From Pegea sp. RAD2-039 (lineage: Eukaryota > Chordata > Thaliacea > Salpida > Salpidae): 64,000 nt of DNA. The DNA is taken from contig JAQGEQ010000331.1 of the NCBI GenBank assembly GCA_034620365.1, forward strand, positions 1 through 64,000. The letters run 5' to 3'. Made by a program: the position numbers and the translations under genes. The stretch's first letter is position 1; each line of letters opens with the position of its first letter. This document shows, in pieces, positions 1 through 11,285 of the stretch. Below the pieces are notes generated by a model. That model made no database searches and had not been told where the DNA came from. It saw nothing but the letters and a program-made list of their open reading frames with translations.

Positions 1-1570
1 ATGTTGATGTCCTGATGTTGATGTCCTGATGTTGATGTCCTCATGTTGATGTCCTCATGTTGATGTCCTCATGTTGATGTCCTGATGTTGATGTCGTCAT
101 GTTGATGTCCTGATGTTGATGTCCTGATGTTGATGTCCTGATGTTGATGTCCTGATGTTGATGTCCTCATGTTGATTTCCTGATGTTGATGTCCTGATGT
201 TGATGTCCTGATGTTGATGTCCTGATGTTGATGGCCTCATGTTGATGTCATCATGTTGATGTCCTGATGTTGATGGCCTCATGTTGATGTCCTCATGTTG
301 ATGTCCTGATGTTGATGTCCTCATGTTGATGTCCTCATGTTGATGTCCTGATGTTGATGTCGTCATGTTGATGTCCTGATGTTGATGTCCTGATGTTGAT
401 GTCCTCATGTTGATGTCTTCATTTTGATGTCCTAATGATAATGTCCTCATGTTGATGTCCTGATGTTGATGTCCTGATGTTGATGTCGTCATGTTGATGT
501 CCTGATGTTGATGTCCTGATGTTGATGTCCTCATGTTGATGTCCTGATGTTGATGTCCTGATGTTGATGTCCTGATGTTGATGTCCTGATGTTGATGTCC
601 TGATGTTAATGTCCTCATGTTGATGTTCTCATGTTGATGTCCTCATGTTGATGTCCTCATGTTGATGTCCTCAAGTTGATGTCCTGATGTTGATGTCCTG
701 ATGTTGATGTCCTCATGTTGATGTCCTCATGTTGATGTCCTCATGTTGATGTCCTCATGTTGATGTCCTGATGTTGATGTCCTGATGTTGATGTCCTCAT
801 GTTGATGTCTTCATTTTGATGTCCTGATGATAATGTCCTCATGTTGATGTCCTCATGTTGATGTCCTGATGTTGATGTTCTGATGTTGATGTCCTGATGT
901 TGATGTCCTCATGTTGATGTCCTGATGTTGATGTCCTGATGTTGATGTCCTGATGTTGATGTCCTGATGTTAATGTCCTCATGTTGATGTTCTCATGTTG
1001 ATGTCCTCATGTTGATGTCCTCATGTTGATGTCCTGATGTTGATGTCCTCATGTTGATGTCTTGATGTTGATGTCCTGATGTTGATGTCCTGATGTTGAT
1101 GTCCTGATGTTGATGTCCTGATGTTGATGTCCTCATGTTGATGTCCTGATGTTGATGTCCTGATGTTGATGTCCTGATGTTGATGTCCTGATGTTAATGT
1201 CCTCATGTTGATGTTCTCATGTTGATGTCCTCATGTTGATGTCCTCATGTTGATGTCCTGATGTTAATGTCCTCATGTTGATGTCTTGATGTTGATGTCC
1301 TGATGTTGATGTCCTGATGTTGATGTCCTGATGTTGATGTCCTGATGTTGATGTCCTGATGTTGATGTCCTGATGTTGATGTCATCATTTTGATGTCCTG
1401 ATGTTGATGTCCTGATGTTGATGTCCTGATGTTGATGTCCTCATGTTGATGTCTTCATGTTGATGTCCTGATGTTAATGTCCTGATGTTGATGTCCTCAT
1501 GTTGATGTCCTCATGTTGATGTCCTGATGTTGATATCCTCATGTTGATGTCCTGATGTTGATGTCCTGAC
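1..1570. repeat. 14-bp minisatellite array
   Basis: About 112 tandem copies of a 14-bp unit, ATGTTGATGTCCTG or ATGTTGATGTCCTC, run from the window edge to about 1570. Unit variants (GTCGTC, GTCATC, GTTAATG, and a TTCATTTTGATG...GATAATG block) recur in the same order, for example near 413 and 808 and near 605, 970 and 1195, so there is higher-order structure. Because 14 is not a multiple of 3, three units give a 14-residue peptide repeat on the minus strand (pattern RTSTSGHQHQDIN). I treat those open frames as by-products of the repeat. The array continues past the left edge. Confidence 0.97.
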
Positions 1571-1737
1571 GTTAAGATTTTATTGATGACACAAGGATTA
1601 GCACAACCTTTCTAATAAGTAATTAATAAGTAAATTAACAAAGTGTCCAGAAATGTAAGTCACCAATTTTAGGTAAAATGTTTGAAAAATGTTTGTTAAA
1701 CACTTCCAGAGTACCTAAACTTGAATTAGAGGAAGCG

Positions 1738-2800
1738 CTAAGCGAAATTCAGATGAGCCAACGAGCTTCCGGTCGCTCGTAGCAACTTGGCATTCTGTTG
1801 AAAAGTCTTGAAGCGGAAAGGGACATAAAAAGGAATTTCTTTGGTTGTAGAAACAAATCGCTGGATCGAAGCGCCACCGAACGCGATGATTTCCTGTCCT
1901 TGATCGGAGTTCGAAGATCGATATCCACTTGATTCAGTTGCATCCACTGACACATCCTATCAGGAGCACATACGTCATTAATGACGTCACGAATCGGTTG
2001 AAAATGATTCTCCAGAAATCCTTTGGAGTCAAATTTAAACTGGGCCCGCGTGAAATAGAGTGTGAGAACGCTTTGAGTTTGTGACGTCAAAGGTAGTTCG
2101 TTTAAAATTTTTTCTAGTTTGATGAATGACTAATAGTGTCCAGCACATGCTGATGACGTAATTTTACATTCAAAACCGATGACATCAGGCACAATGACTT
2201 CAAGTCGTTCAGAAATTATGTCTTTGCTCTGAAGAAGTACAGATTGGACTGTCTTTAACGAAAAGAAACCTTCATCAGAATCGGTTTTTGGAAAATAGTT
2301 AAAGGACGTAATGATGAGGTTCCTGCTTCATGTAAGGAAATTATTTGGAGATCATTTACAGGACTTAAATCATCTAACTTAACTAGAACTAGATGCTCCT
2401 GATTTATCCAGGAGTTGGATTGAAGAACCGACGTCTGAACATGCGGCGTCAGAAGTAGCCTCATAGAAGGAATCGAAAATAACAGAAGACGCACAACTTC
2501 AAGTAAGATCATTTAAAGGATCAAATCCAGGAAGAAGAGTCTCCATGTTAGTTCAAAAATTCTATGTTTTTCATTTAAATAATTTTAGGTGACGTCACAC
2601 CTTCAAAACGGATTTCAACCTCGTCATGGAGTGTTTCCGGTTCAATCCGTTCGACTGTGACAACAAGAGTAGCTGAGGAGCTCCTGCTTCGACCTGAAAT
2701 GCAATTAGTGACGTTTCTTTGATGTACTCTAGATGAAGGAGGTATCACATGGATTGTACCGTTGAAAGGATTCCGGATTCCGATAGAAAGATCAGAAGAA
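1738..2800 (-). CDS. Candidate spliced gene fragment, product unknown
   Basis: Less AT-rich than its surroundings, with several protein-like frames on the minus strand. One exon runs from about 2800 down to 2601 and contains the segments NPFNGTIHVIPPSSRV and TLVVTVERIEPETLHDEV, ending at a GTGTGA donor in phase 1. It joins in frame to 2496..2270 (acceptor TTGAAG, donor GTTTCT, 227 nt, phase 0), then to an exon starting at 2228 (acceptor CTTCTTCAG) that encodes SKDIISERLEVIVPDVIGF. The splice from there to the 3' part (1738-2046) is unresolved. Two overlapping frames are open in that part, ending at 1738 and 1749. I recognise no family. It may be a real gene whose 5' exons lie beyond the 11-bp repeat, or a decayed one. 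Confidence 0.4.
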
Positions 2801-3255
2801 GATCAGAAGAAGATCAGAAGAAGATCAGAAGAAGATCAGAAGAAGATCAGAAGAATATCAGAAGAAGATCAGAAGAAGATCAGAAGAAGATCAGAAGAAG
2901 ATCAGAAGAAGATCAGAAGAAGATCAGAAGAAGATCAGAAGAAGATCAGAAGAAGATCAGAAGAAGATCAGAAGAAGATCAGAAGAAGATCAGAAGGAAG
3001 ATCAGAAGAAGATCAGAAGAAGATCAGAAGAAGATCAGAAGAAGATCAGAAGAAGATCAGAAGAAGATCAGAAGAAGATCAGAAGAAGATCAGAAGAAGA
3101 TCAGAAGAAGATCAGAAGAAGATCAGAAGAAGATCAGAAGAAGATCAGAAGAAGATCAGAAGAAGATCAGAAGAAGATCAGAAGAAGATCAGAAGAAGAT
3201 CAGAAGAAGATCAGAAGAAGATCAGAAGAAGATCAGAAGAAGATCAGAAGAAGAT
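2788..3255. repeat. 11-bp minisatellite (GATCAGAAGAA)n
   Basis: About 42 nearly perfect copies of an 11-bp unit, GATCAGAAGAA, with one A-to-T variant near 2855 and a unit-length change near 2995. It has no stop codon in any plus-strand frame, and since 11 is not a multiple of 3 each frame cycles through the same 11-residue peptide KKIRRRSEEDQ. The minus strand meets TGA in every frame. It sits directly upstream (in minus-strand sense) of the exon ending at 2601, so for that gene it would be intronic or upstream sequence. Confidence 0.97.
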
Positions 3256-3405
3256 TCAGAAGAAGATGAAGAAGATCAACATCAAAACCTGTGAAATTTA
3301 GTTATTGTCATTACAAGCACTAAACCTAATTTCAACACTTACATATGTCGCTGAAAGTAATTTTTGATTAAAATAGAGTTTGCACATTCAACTTATTTTT
3401 ATTTG

Positions 3406-3720
3406 TCAAAGTTTGCAGACAAGCCAGCTTCTGATGTAGTTTTGAATTGTAAAAAGATGATTTGGAGATCTGTACGCAAAATCAAACGACATTGTATGAC
3501 CAAATTCGTCCAAATCCATTATAAACAACATGATATTTTTCAAGCCTACAGACGAGATCACACGGGGTATTTCATACGGAGTAGGATGTCTTGCAAAGTC
3601 GACTTCTTTGTCCACTCAAAATCCAAACACAATCGTGTATACATGCAAATAGACCAGAAATCTGTTAATGATTTCATTTTCGTATTCTGTCGCAGCTACA
3701 AACTGCTGATTTCACCAAAC
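3406..3720 (-). other. Possible upstream exons of the 1.7-2.8 kb gene
   Basis: The minus strand has a 69-codon frame (3615..3406) containing DFARHPTPYEIPRV and NIMLFIMDLDEFGHTMSFDF. Immediately upstream in the same frame, after one TGA, lies a stretch containing QQFVAATEYENEIINRF that begins after a CAG. Composition is less AT-rich than the flanks, as in the fragment at 1.7-2.8 kb. The plus-strand 138-codon frame over the same bases looks less protein-like. No family recognised. The splice pattern and the TGA are unresolved, so this may be a relic. Confidence 0.3.
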
Positions 3721-3780
3721 TCATGGCAAGTGACCAGTGGATGTCGCACTGAGTGTAATTTGGTTTACGGATCAAGCTGA

Positions 3781-5259
3781 AGATGCTTTCAGTTTCAGCA
3801 TCGTTTCACATCTATCCTATTTATAATTAAAAATCTTTTGCTTATTCTTTTGTAGTCATCAGAAAGCTTTCAAAAGTTTAACTGAAGAAACTTCTTTACA
3901 ATTTGGTTGTGAGTTTTTGGAAAAAGTTTATAATATATATAATAAGCTCTGATAGCTGATGTCTTTTTTTATAATTTGTTTGAAAGTTTTGTTGTCAAAG
4001 ACTTCATTTGTTTTCTAATAAAGCTTTTCAAAAAGCTGAGATTTAGGCGCAGCAGAATTCTTTCAGTATTCAAAATTATATAAGTACATTGAACCTACTG
4101 ATAACGTACCAGTCATTGAAAGAATTAAGCAATTAACAACTATATTACGGAAGCAATGATGCTTTTAAGTTAATGTTTCAACTAGCAAGCAAGTTAAAGC
4201 CGAGAATTTGTTTAAAAGACATAGATTTGAAAAATTGTTGGGTCTTTAGCTGTGATGTTAAGTTAGTTTTCGTTTATAAATCATTTTTACCAAAATAAAG
4301 TCAGTGATAGAACTGATTAAATTTAAAAAAAGTTACTTCAAAAAAGTTATTTGTATTATATTGTCTCCCTAATTATATTTTTATTAGATATCTCATCTAA
4401 TGAATGAATTGGTGATTTTGAAAACTTTGGACATGACTAATTAGTTAGCAGTTTTTAATAAATAAAAACTTTCCTTTTCTGCAGATAAACGGTTATAACT
4501 TATTAGTGTGGGCAAAGATTTGAAAAGTAGTTATAGTTAAAGTAGGTCAGAAAACCTGGGAAAAAGATTTTTACTTAACTAATGTAGAAATAGCTAAATT
4601 AAGAAGTCATTTATGATTCATACAAAACTTGATTTTTGGATCTATAATCCTGTTTTCTTAGTTTGTTTATGTTGACAATATCATCAAATATGTAATTTCA
4701 ATTTCTAAAACTTTGCTTTAAGCTTTCGCATGCGATAGTTTATTTTAATGAGTTATCTGTCCAGAAATAAAATACTTCAACTCCTTATTTGGATCCGAGC
4801 CCAGTCGGACATAAATATAAGAAAAGGAAAAGTCCATTAAATCAGAGTAGAAAGTCATTGTTAGTAAATTTTATGAGAATACTTCTAAAAGCATCAACAC
4901 TTTGACTTAAACTTGGAGTCTCGTAAATCAATGTTGATTTATTTTCATGCAACGCCAAATATCGCAGCTACATTATTCATTCTACACTGCTACACACCTT
5001 GTTGCCGTAGAGAATAAAACCCGCTACATAAGCTGCTATATTCACTACCGAAGCAGGTCATACTACTATTTTAATATTTAAGAGCGATAAATATTTATCG
5101 ATTTACATTTAATGAACGAAATATGACAACAAAAATGTTCAATTATACATTTATTTATAATATTGCATGATATTAAGCACCACGTATCTACTTCAAAGAC
5201 AAAATACAGAATAGTAAGATATTATAAATCAACCATATTCAGTTTTTTAAATAAAAGGG
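3781..5259. other. No gene seen
   Basis: AT-rich sequence with frequent stops in all frames. The bases around 4950-5060 are less AT-rich but hold no convincing exon. It ends at the 3' end of the minus-strand acidic protein gene. Confidence 0.5.
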
Positions 5260-6090
5260 TTAGGTATTACGAAGAAAAAATATAGCGATGAAAAGTGAAA
5301 ACAAAATAAGGTTAGGTGAAAATATTGACCAATTCATAGCATATGGAGAGCAAATATAATAAAAATAATTTTCATTTGAATCAACAGAAGTGTCATCAGT
5401 AGATAATTTAACATCCTTGGTTTTTTTTGGAGAAGCTTTCTTAAATTTGGGTGACTTTGGATGAGTTTCATGGCGGCTTAAATAATTTTCTACATAACCG
5501 GAATAACTAAAGTAATCATCATTTTCTTCAAACATATCATTTTTTTTCTCCTTAGGGCGGAAAAAAAGAGGCATGTCTTCATCATCAGCAAAAGTATTAT
5601 CATTATTATCATAATTATAATTATCATCACCAGAAAAGGAATTTTCAGAAATTTTACTATCACCTGAACTTTCAATCAAAACTTCTTCTTCGAAATCGAT
5701 ATCTAAGTTTTCTTCAGCTTCTTCAGGATCTTTAATAAAAACATTATTTAAAGATTGCTTCTTGAAATCTTCATCGTTGCTGAAAATTATTTTATCATCA
5801 CTGATGTAATCATTTTTTTCATAAGCAATCATTTCGTCATCTTGTAAATCAATCTCTGCATCTTGAGGGTCGAATTTGAGTTTATCACTGCTACTTGCCA
5901 TTAGTTCATCTAGATAGGCGTAATCTATTTCTTCACCAATTTCAGCCTAGCAACGTGAATAAACTCATTATAAGTTTTGTAATAAAAAAAAACTGTGAAA
6001 AAAACTTACAAATTGCATGAAAGATCTCGATCTTGTTGAACATATTAATGTCATCATTAAAATGATGGAACTCATGGATAAGACTCTCAT
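5260..6090 (-). CDS. Secreted acidic Ser-Gly protein with hydrophobic C-terminus
   Basis: Two exons, complement(join(5260..5946, 6010..6090)), with a 63-bp intron (GTAAGT...GCTAG) in phase 0; 255 residues. Exon 1 encodes a 27-residue signal-peptide-like start, MRVLSMSSIILMMTLICS. The body is rich in Asp and Glu and has three Ser-Gly sites next to acidic residues (about 121, 132 and 176: ESSGD, FSGDD, YSGY). These resemble glycosaminoglycan attachment sites. A Lys-rich patch (about 185-207) follows, then a C-terminal hydrophobic stretch (about 234-252, LILFSLFIAIFFL) that could be a GPI signal or a membrane anchor. The signal exon plus phase-0 intron matches the genes at 16961 and 47410, so I infer one family. 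Carrying sugar chains at the cell surface is inference. Confidence 0.72.
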
Positions 6091-7584
6091 TTTTAGAGTT
6101 TGAAATAAGTTTACTAAATAAATAATATTTATATTAAATCATTTATTGAATAAAACAGTAAGATAAAACAAAAACTAAATTAATAAATTTAAAAGGGTAA
6201 AAACAAATAAATATTTTTAGTAGATACTAATTTTAATAAAAACATTTGATAATGTAATCAAATCTAGAAACTTTTATTAAAAAGCAAAAAAATAACAAAT
6301 TATTTAAAAATTTAATTAAAATTTAACCCTTTTTAATTTTAAAGCATTTATTTAAGTTTTTAGAAGCATTAACGAACAAAAAACACTAAACTACAACTAA
6401 ATCTTAAAAATTTTAGATATTTTTGCTAAGAAATTGTTTTGTGTTGCTCATACGACCAAAAATAATCATATTGAGTAATTAAAATATTTTTGGTAAGATT
6501 TATAAAAGTTACGGATGTAAAGCAAAGTTTATTAGAATAACTATTTTATTTAAGACTCAATCAAAATTTATCAGCTGACCTTATAAATGACTTCTTTTCT
6601 TATATATATCTAAACTAAAAACGATTATTCAAATTACAGCAGAAGCAATTGTAGAATGTCAGAAGCAAATTTAAAAGGTGCTCACAGAAAAAGGCTTACT
6701 AAAGTAATGAACAAAACGTAGAGATCTTCTATTATAATTGAAACTAAAAAGTTAAAAACTTGTTTTTATGAATAAACTCTGTTATAGTCAAAAGTTATGA
6801 GATTATAACCATTAAAAGACTATAATTGACGACCGAAAATAAAATTGATGTTTAAAGCAATAAGCACTTACAAAAATCAATACAATTACAGAGAGATAAA
6901 TCGAATCAAAAGCACCGCAGCCTAAAAAAACTCTGTAATCTATAAATGACTCACCAATAAACTCTCTTATAAACAAGTGTAGGTCAAAAACTGTTTAAAG
7001 TACACCTGACTACCTGAAGTCGTTCAGATTTGAACTTGTTGTTCTCTTTTTTGCTTTATAACGTGTAAGTTCAAATGAAAAACAACTTTTGAGTGAAAGG
7101 TAAAAACATTAACTTTAAACTAATTTAACTAACAAAACAACCTATTTTTACTTGTCTTAAGTTTAACTAATTATAAGTAACTAACAAAAAATATATATTT
7201 TTAAATTGTTATAGATAATACACGTCTGATAAAATTAAGCTTAAAAATATGAAACATCGTAAAAGATAAAAGCTTTATTAAAGTAAAATGCCTGAAGTAA
7301 ACTGTTATAAAAATGTTCACAAGAAATTACAATTAAGCATTCAAAACAATGTAAATCAAGTACAATGAACGTTTTTTATCAGTAAAGGTCTTTCACAAAG
7401 ATTTAGATATAAATTACTTGTTATAAGTCAGAAGTCAATTTCTTGTTAGACGACCGATTATTCAATTTAGGTAATTAAAATCGAAAACTTAAAAAATATA
7501 CTTATTTATAATAGTTATTCTAGGTAATCAAAACACATTTCGTGGCTGAGTTTAAAATTTGATTAAAGCTGAAAGTAGCGTATG
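6091..7584. other. No gene seen; upstream of the acidic protein gene
   Basis: AT-rich and stop-dense in all frames. The promoter of the minus-strand gene at 5260-6090 should lie here, but I see no motif worth naming. Confidence 0.5.
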
Positions 7585-7735
7585 CTAAGCTATACCCGCT
7601 CTTTAGATCTGCTGTTTGGTGGACGATCCAGTAACTCTGGACAGTAACCCCAAGGTCTACGACGTATTCTGTCTGGGTTTACTCTCAGGACCTATGCTTC
7701 TCCCAAAGCACCACAAAGATTAAAAAAGTGTTTTA
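7585..7735 (-). mobile_element. LINE reverse-transcriptase relic
   Basis: A short less AT-rich island. On the minus strand one frame reads TEYVVDLGVTVQS, which fits the D-L-G-V-x-V-D/Q motif found near the end of the reverse transcriptase domain in CR1/jockey-type non-LTR retrotransposons. The frame is broken a few codons to either side. It is a fossil with no coding capacity left. Confidence 0.5.
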
Positions 7736-8980
7736 CTCAATCAACTAGCTTTCCTAATAAATTTAAGGGTTTACTAGAAATTATTCATACGGATAAAATT
7801 TCTTTTACATGTAACGTTCAAAGAAAACCAAAAGTTTAGGATAGTTTTACAAAATATTGTTATTTAACTTACTGTTAGCATTAAAAATAAACTAAAAATG
7901 ATATAAGATTTTTCATAACTATACACAAGAGTATAATTTAAAATATAAAATTCCTATCACCTAACTTATGCTAAACTTAAATATCATACAACAAATATGT
8001 AATTACAATTTAAATGCATTCGAATCAAACGTGAACAAAAATTTGTTTTTGTCAATAAAAGATTAAAATTTCTCGGCAATACTAATTAAAATTTCTATTT
8101 ATCTGTCAATAGCTGCTGCATTAAGACTTAAAAGAAATGTTTTTAGAATTGAGTGTTTTTCTGGTTTAAAAGCCAAACACAAATGATCAAAACTCAAACT
8201 CATCTCGACTACTAAATGAAAACTTGTTTTGTTTAAAACTAAATTAAGCTTATTTTTCTTCTTTTAGTCTTGTATTTGACCAAATAGAAAAATATTTATT
8301 TGATACCAACTTCTTAAAATTAAACATTTTGATATGTGCTTCTTAAACCTGTATATAAATTGAGATATTTAATTATTTTTTCAAGTTAAGCATAATTAAT
8401 TAAAAAGTCATAGATTAAAATAACAAGTTGTTCACTTTTTTTACAAAATCTCTTTTGTTTAATGGAACCATTAAAAACAAAATAAAACATCTTAAAAACA
8501 TGTTTGATGATAACTTTCATTAGATTAAGTTCGAATTAGCTAAACAATGATTATTACTTATCAATTTTCAAACTTGATATTTATAAACTGTTAATAAAGT
8601 ATAGCATTACTGTCTTCGATTAGTATTAAAAAAGCATTAAAACAATGAAAAATGATTTAAATGAATTTTTGGATGAGTTTATACAAAAGCTCTTAAGTTT
8701 TCACTAAAGTTGAATAAATAATAACAACTTTAACAAGGTAACATGTTTCCAAAAAATGTCATAATCTTTAAAAAAACTTTAAAGTTTATAAATTTTATTT
8801 CCTAAAATCAGACTGTAAGCTTGATTTACAATTTACTTAGTTAACTTATTTATTTCTAAAAATAGTAATTACATAATTAACCTTTTTATTATTCAGATAC
8901 TCTAGCTAAATATTGCTTATATTTGTAAATAAAAGAGCTAGTTGATTATTATATAAAGTATTGTATTATTTGATTTTTAG
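7736..8980. other. No gene seen
   Basis: AT-rich. A 20-codon frame from an ATG at 8645 (start MKNDLNEFLDEF) could be a short exon, but I cannot join it to the exon at 8981 with confidence. Confidence 0.4.
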
Positions 8981-9111
8981 GTATTATATATACAAATTGT
9001 GAAGCAATTAAGATTCCTACTGAAGTTCATCTTGCTTCTTCTTCACTCAAGCCTCAAGTTATTAATAAGAAGAACAAATATTTGTTAATCTTTTCAAAAG
9101 AATTTATCTAG
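8981..9111 (+). CDS. Candidate terminal exon of a small unknown gene
   Basis: After the acceptor TGATTTTTAG the sequence is open for 43 codons to TAG at 9111, entered with two bases completing a codon. It encodes IIYTNCEAIKIPTEVHLA followed by a Ser/Lys-rich tail. The acceptor and the codon composition look like a real last exon. No matching upstream exon was found: a short open piece after a TTATTCAG acceptor at about 8890 does not fit in phase. Product unrecognised. It may be an exon of a decayed gene. Confidence 0.35.
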
Positions 9112-9129
9112 TAATTACAATCAATAGTT

Positions 9130-9300
9130 TTTTAAATGATTGGTAAAAAGATGTCCAAGTCCATATTGACCAGACATTAGGAAATGTTTTTGTTGGTTTA
9201 GTATAAATTAGACTATGCTGGGTTTTAGTTTAAGAGTTTATTTATTTAAAGGTTTGAAAGGTCGGTAGCCAGCTTATTTTTTTCAGTGGAGCCTTAAGTA
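9130..9300. repeat. Dispersed repeat shared with both palindrome arms
   Basis: The stretch with CCATATTGACCAGACATTAG and the following TTGAAAGG block recurs, diverged, at about 50400-50510 (plus) and 39530-39640 (minus). It is therefore a third, older copy outside the palindrome. Confidence 0.55.
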
Positions 9301-10148
9301 GACTCTACCAAAAGATTGCAGTGATTCAGAAGATACGTCGGCAAATAGAATTAAAATTCATAAACTATTTCTAGTTCTGAAAAAGAAGAGTAAAACGTTT
9401 TTGTGTAGCCTTGAAAAGTTAGAATAATTTGCTTTTATTTACATTAACAAAACAAGCAAAGTTTTAAAGATTTGACATAAATTAAAAAATATTAAGAAGA
9501 AGACAAAAAATAATGATTAATTTTCTGTTGACCCTAGAAGGACTTCTGTGCGAGAATCAAAACATATTTTACTTACAGAACTAGAATCAGAACTAATTAA
9601 TTAATTCTGTAGGTAGTCAAATTACCTGCCTCTCTATGTAGTGAAGTAGTTTTTACGCATTATTAATGAGAACCATTTTATATAAATATAGCTTTTAAAA
9701 TTTGAAAATAGCTTTTATATAAATACCACCTGACTTGGTCTTCGCTTACTTTATCACATGCTTTAATCTCTTCCGTCGTCCACTTACAAAATATCTGTAG
9801 TTCATTAATTTACTCCGCACAAGATGCTGTGACCCTTTATGTTCACCTTAAAATTAATTTTAATTTTTGAGTTGATATGAACATTAGATATAATTCAATA
9901 CTAAAAATATTCAAATTTCAATTTGATTAAATTTGGTTAAGAAATACTCAGAAAAAAATCCTTTTAAATTTCTAATAATTAAATTCAAAAAATTCTTTAA
10001 ATAAAATCTGTCTTTTATTTTCCAAATTTGAAGTTGTACAAATTTTCAGTAAAAAAATAAAAATAATTCTTTACTATAAATAGAACGAAAGTTTTCGCCG
10101 AGTAAATTTCTATAAAAAATTTATAAATGTAAATCTAAACTGCGAACG

Positions 10149-10149
<1 letters not shown>
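9301..10149. other. No gene seen; upstream of tRNA-Asn
   Basis: AT-rich. Nothing recognisable apart from a few less AT-rich bases near 9720-9840 with no supported exon. Confidence 0.45.

Positions 10150-10223
<74 letters not shown>
10150..10223 (+). tRNA. tRNA-Asn (GTT)
   Basis: A 74-nt sequence folds into a complete cloverleaf: a 7-bp acceptor stem GTCTCCG/CGGGGAC with one T-G wobble, a D-arm with GGTTAGCGC, an anticodon loop CTGTTAA (anticodon GTT) and a T-arm GGTTCAAGCC. A, B-box and stem sequences are canonical for animals. A T-run at about 10231 can end pol III transcription. No intron. Confidence 0.97.
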
Positions 10224-10224
<1 letters not shown>

Positions 10225-11285
10225 ATTAATTTACTTTTTATAAAATGAAATTTTATCATTTTGCAATAAAACATACAAAATATAGAGAAGTTAATTTTTA
10301 TTATCAATACCAAACTACAAAAATCTACTATTTAAAAGTTAATAAAAATAAATATAAATAATTAGGAAAGCTGTTTAATCATTTTTACTTCAATACTAAA
10401 AAATCCGATAAAAATTGTGTTAAACAAAATTTAAATTATTCTTTATGTGCAATTTATAATAAAGTTTCGGAAGAATTGCTATTATTCCAATTTAAGAATT
10501 TAAAATATTGAGTTTATTTTTCATCATCTAAAGTTTGAGTACTTAATAAAAAATTTATTTAAATAAACTCAAAGTGGTAATGTTATATATTCACGTAATG
10601 TTTATACTTGAATTTTTTTTTCAAACTTTTTTGCTGATAAACTGTTACATCATTATCATAAAGAAATAAAACTTAATATAATGTAGAACAATTAAGGCAT
10701 AAGTTTTGATTGATTTCTAAAAATTATTGATTATACTAAAATAATTTTTTTTAAATAAGATTTGAGTATTTTGTATACTAATAATATATTTTGAGTACTT
10801 GTATGTAAATAAATTTATCTGTATAATATTATTGCTTAGCAGCCAGGTGTAACGATAATATAACTTTCTTTGTCATCGTGATAAAAAGATACTTGCAAGT
10901 TTAAAGAAAACTTGTATATCTGGTTTGTTGACTTTACAGGTAAGTGGTTATTTTGATTTATTAAAGCTTTAAGGTAGTCGAATTAAACGCTTTAATTTGT
11001 TGCATATTTTGTTCAAACACATTTGCTCATTTTTAATTTGCATAAGCTGCATATAAACTTTGAAATAGTTTGATTATTTATTTCTTATTAATTTGGCAAA
11101 TTATAGATAAACATCTTAACATATCAAAAATATTCAAATATTAATTTGGCCAATCTAAAACTTTGTACTAAAACATAAAATGTTTTAATTAATTAGAACT
11201 GTAATACTCTGTACAACTTAAAAATAAATTTTTGAAGTTATTATTTTTACTTTGAACTTTAGTTGTGAATACATCTTCAGTCCCA
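10224..11285. other. Upstream region of the 11.3 kb gene
   Basis: AT-rich. A TTTACAG/GTAAGT junction-like string near 10935 might mark an untranslated leader exon boundary; otherwise nothing is seen. Confidence 0.4.

Noticed and set aside
97..1206. Minus-strand open frames of 173 and 61 codons with HQHQDIN repeats
   Set aside because: They are the translation of the 14-bp minisatellite; no splice or promoter signal and no non-repeat sequence in the frame.
1930..2740. Possible 17-bp and 19-bp introns (GTATGTGCTCCTGATAG near 1960; GTCACTAATTGCATTTCAG near 2705)
   Set aside because: All other introns here are at least 47 bp, and the second frame is open without splicing. The first would be needed only to join two overlapping frames.
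1..3255. CRISPR array
   Set aside because: The tandem units are contiguous with no unique spacers, and the genome is eukaryotic.
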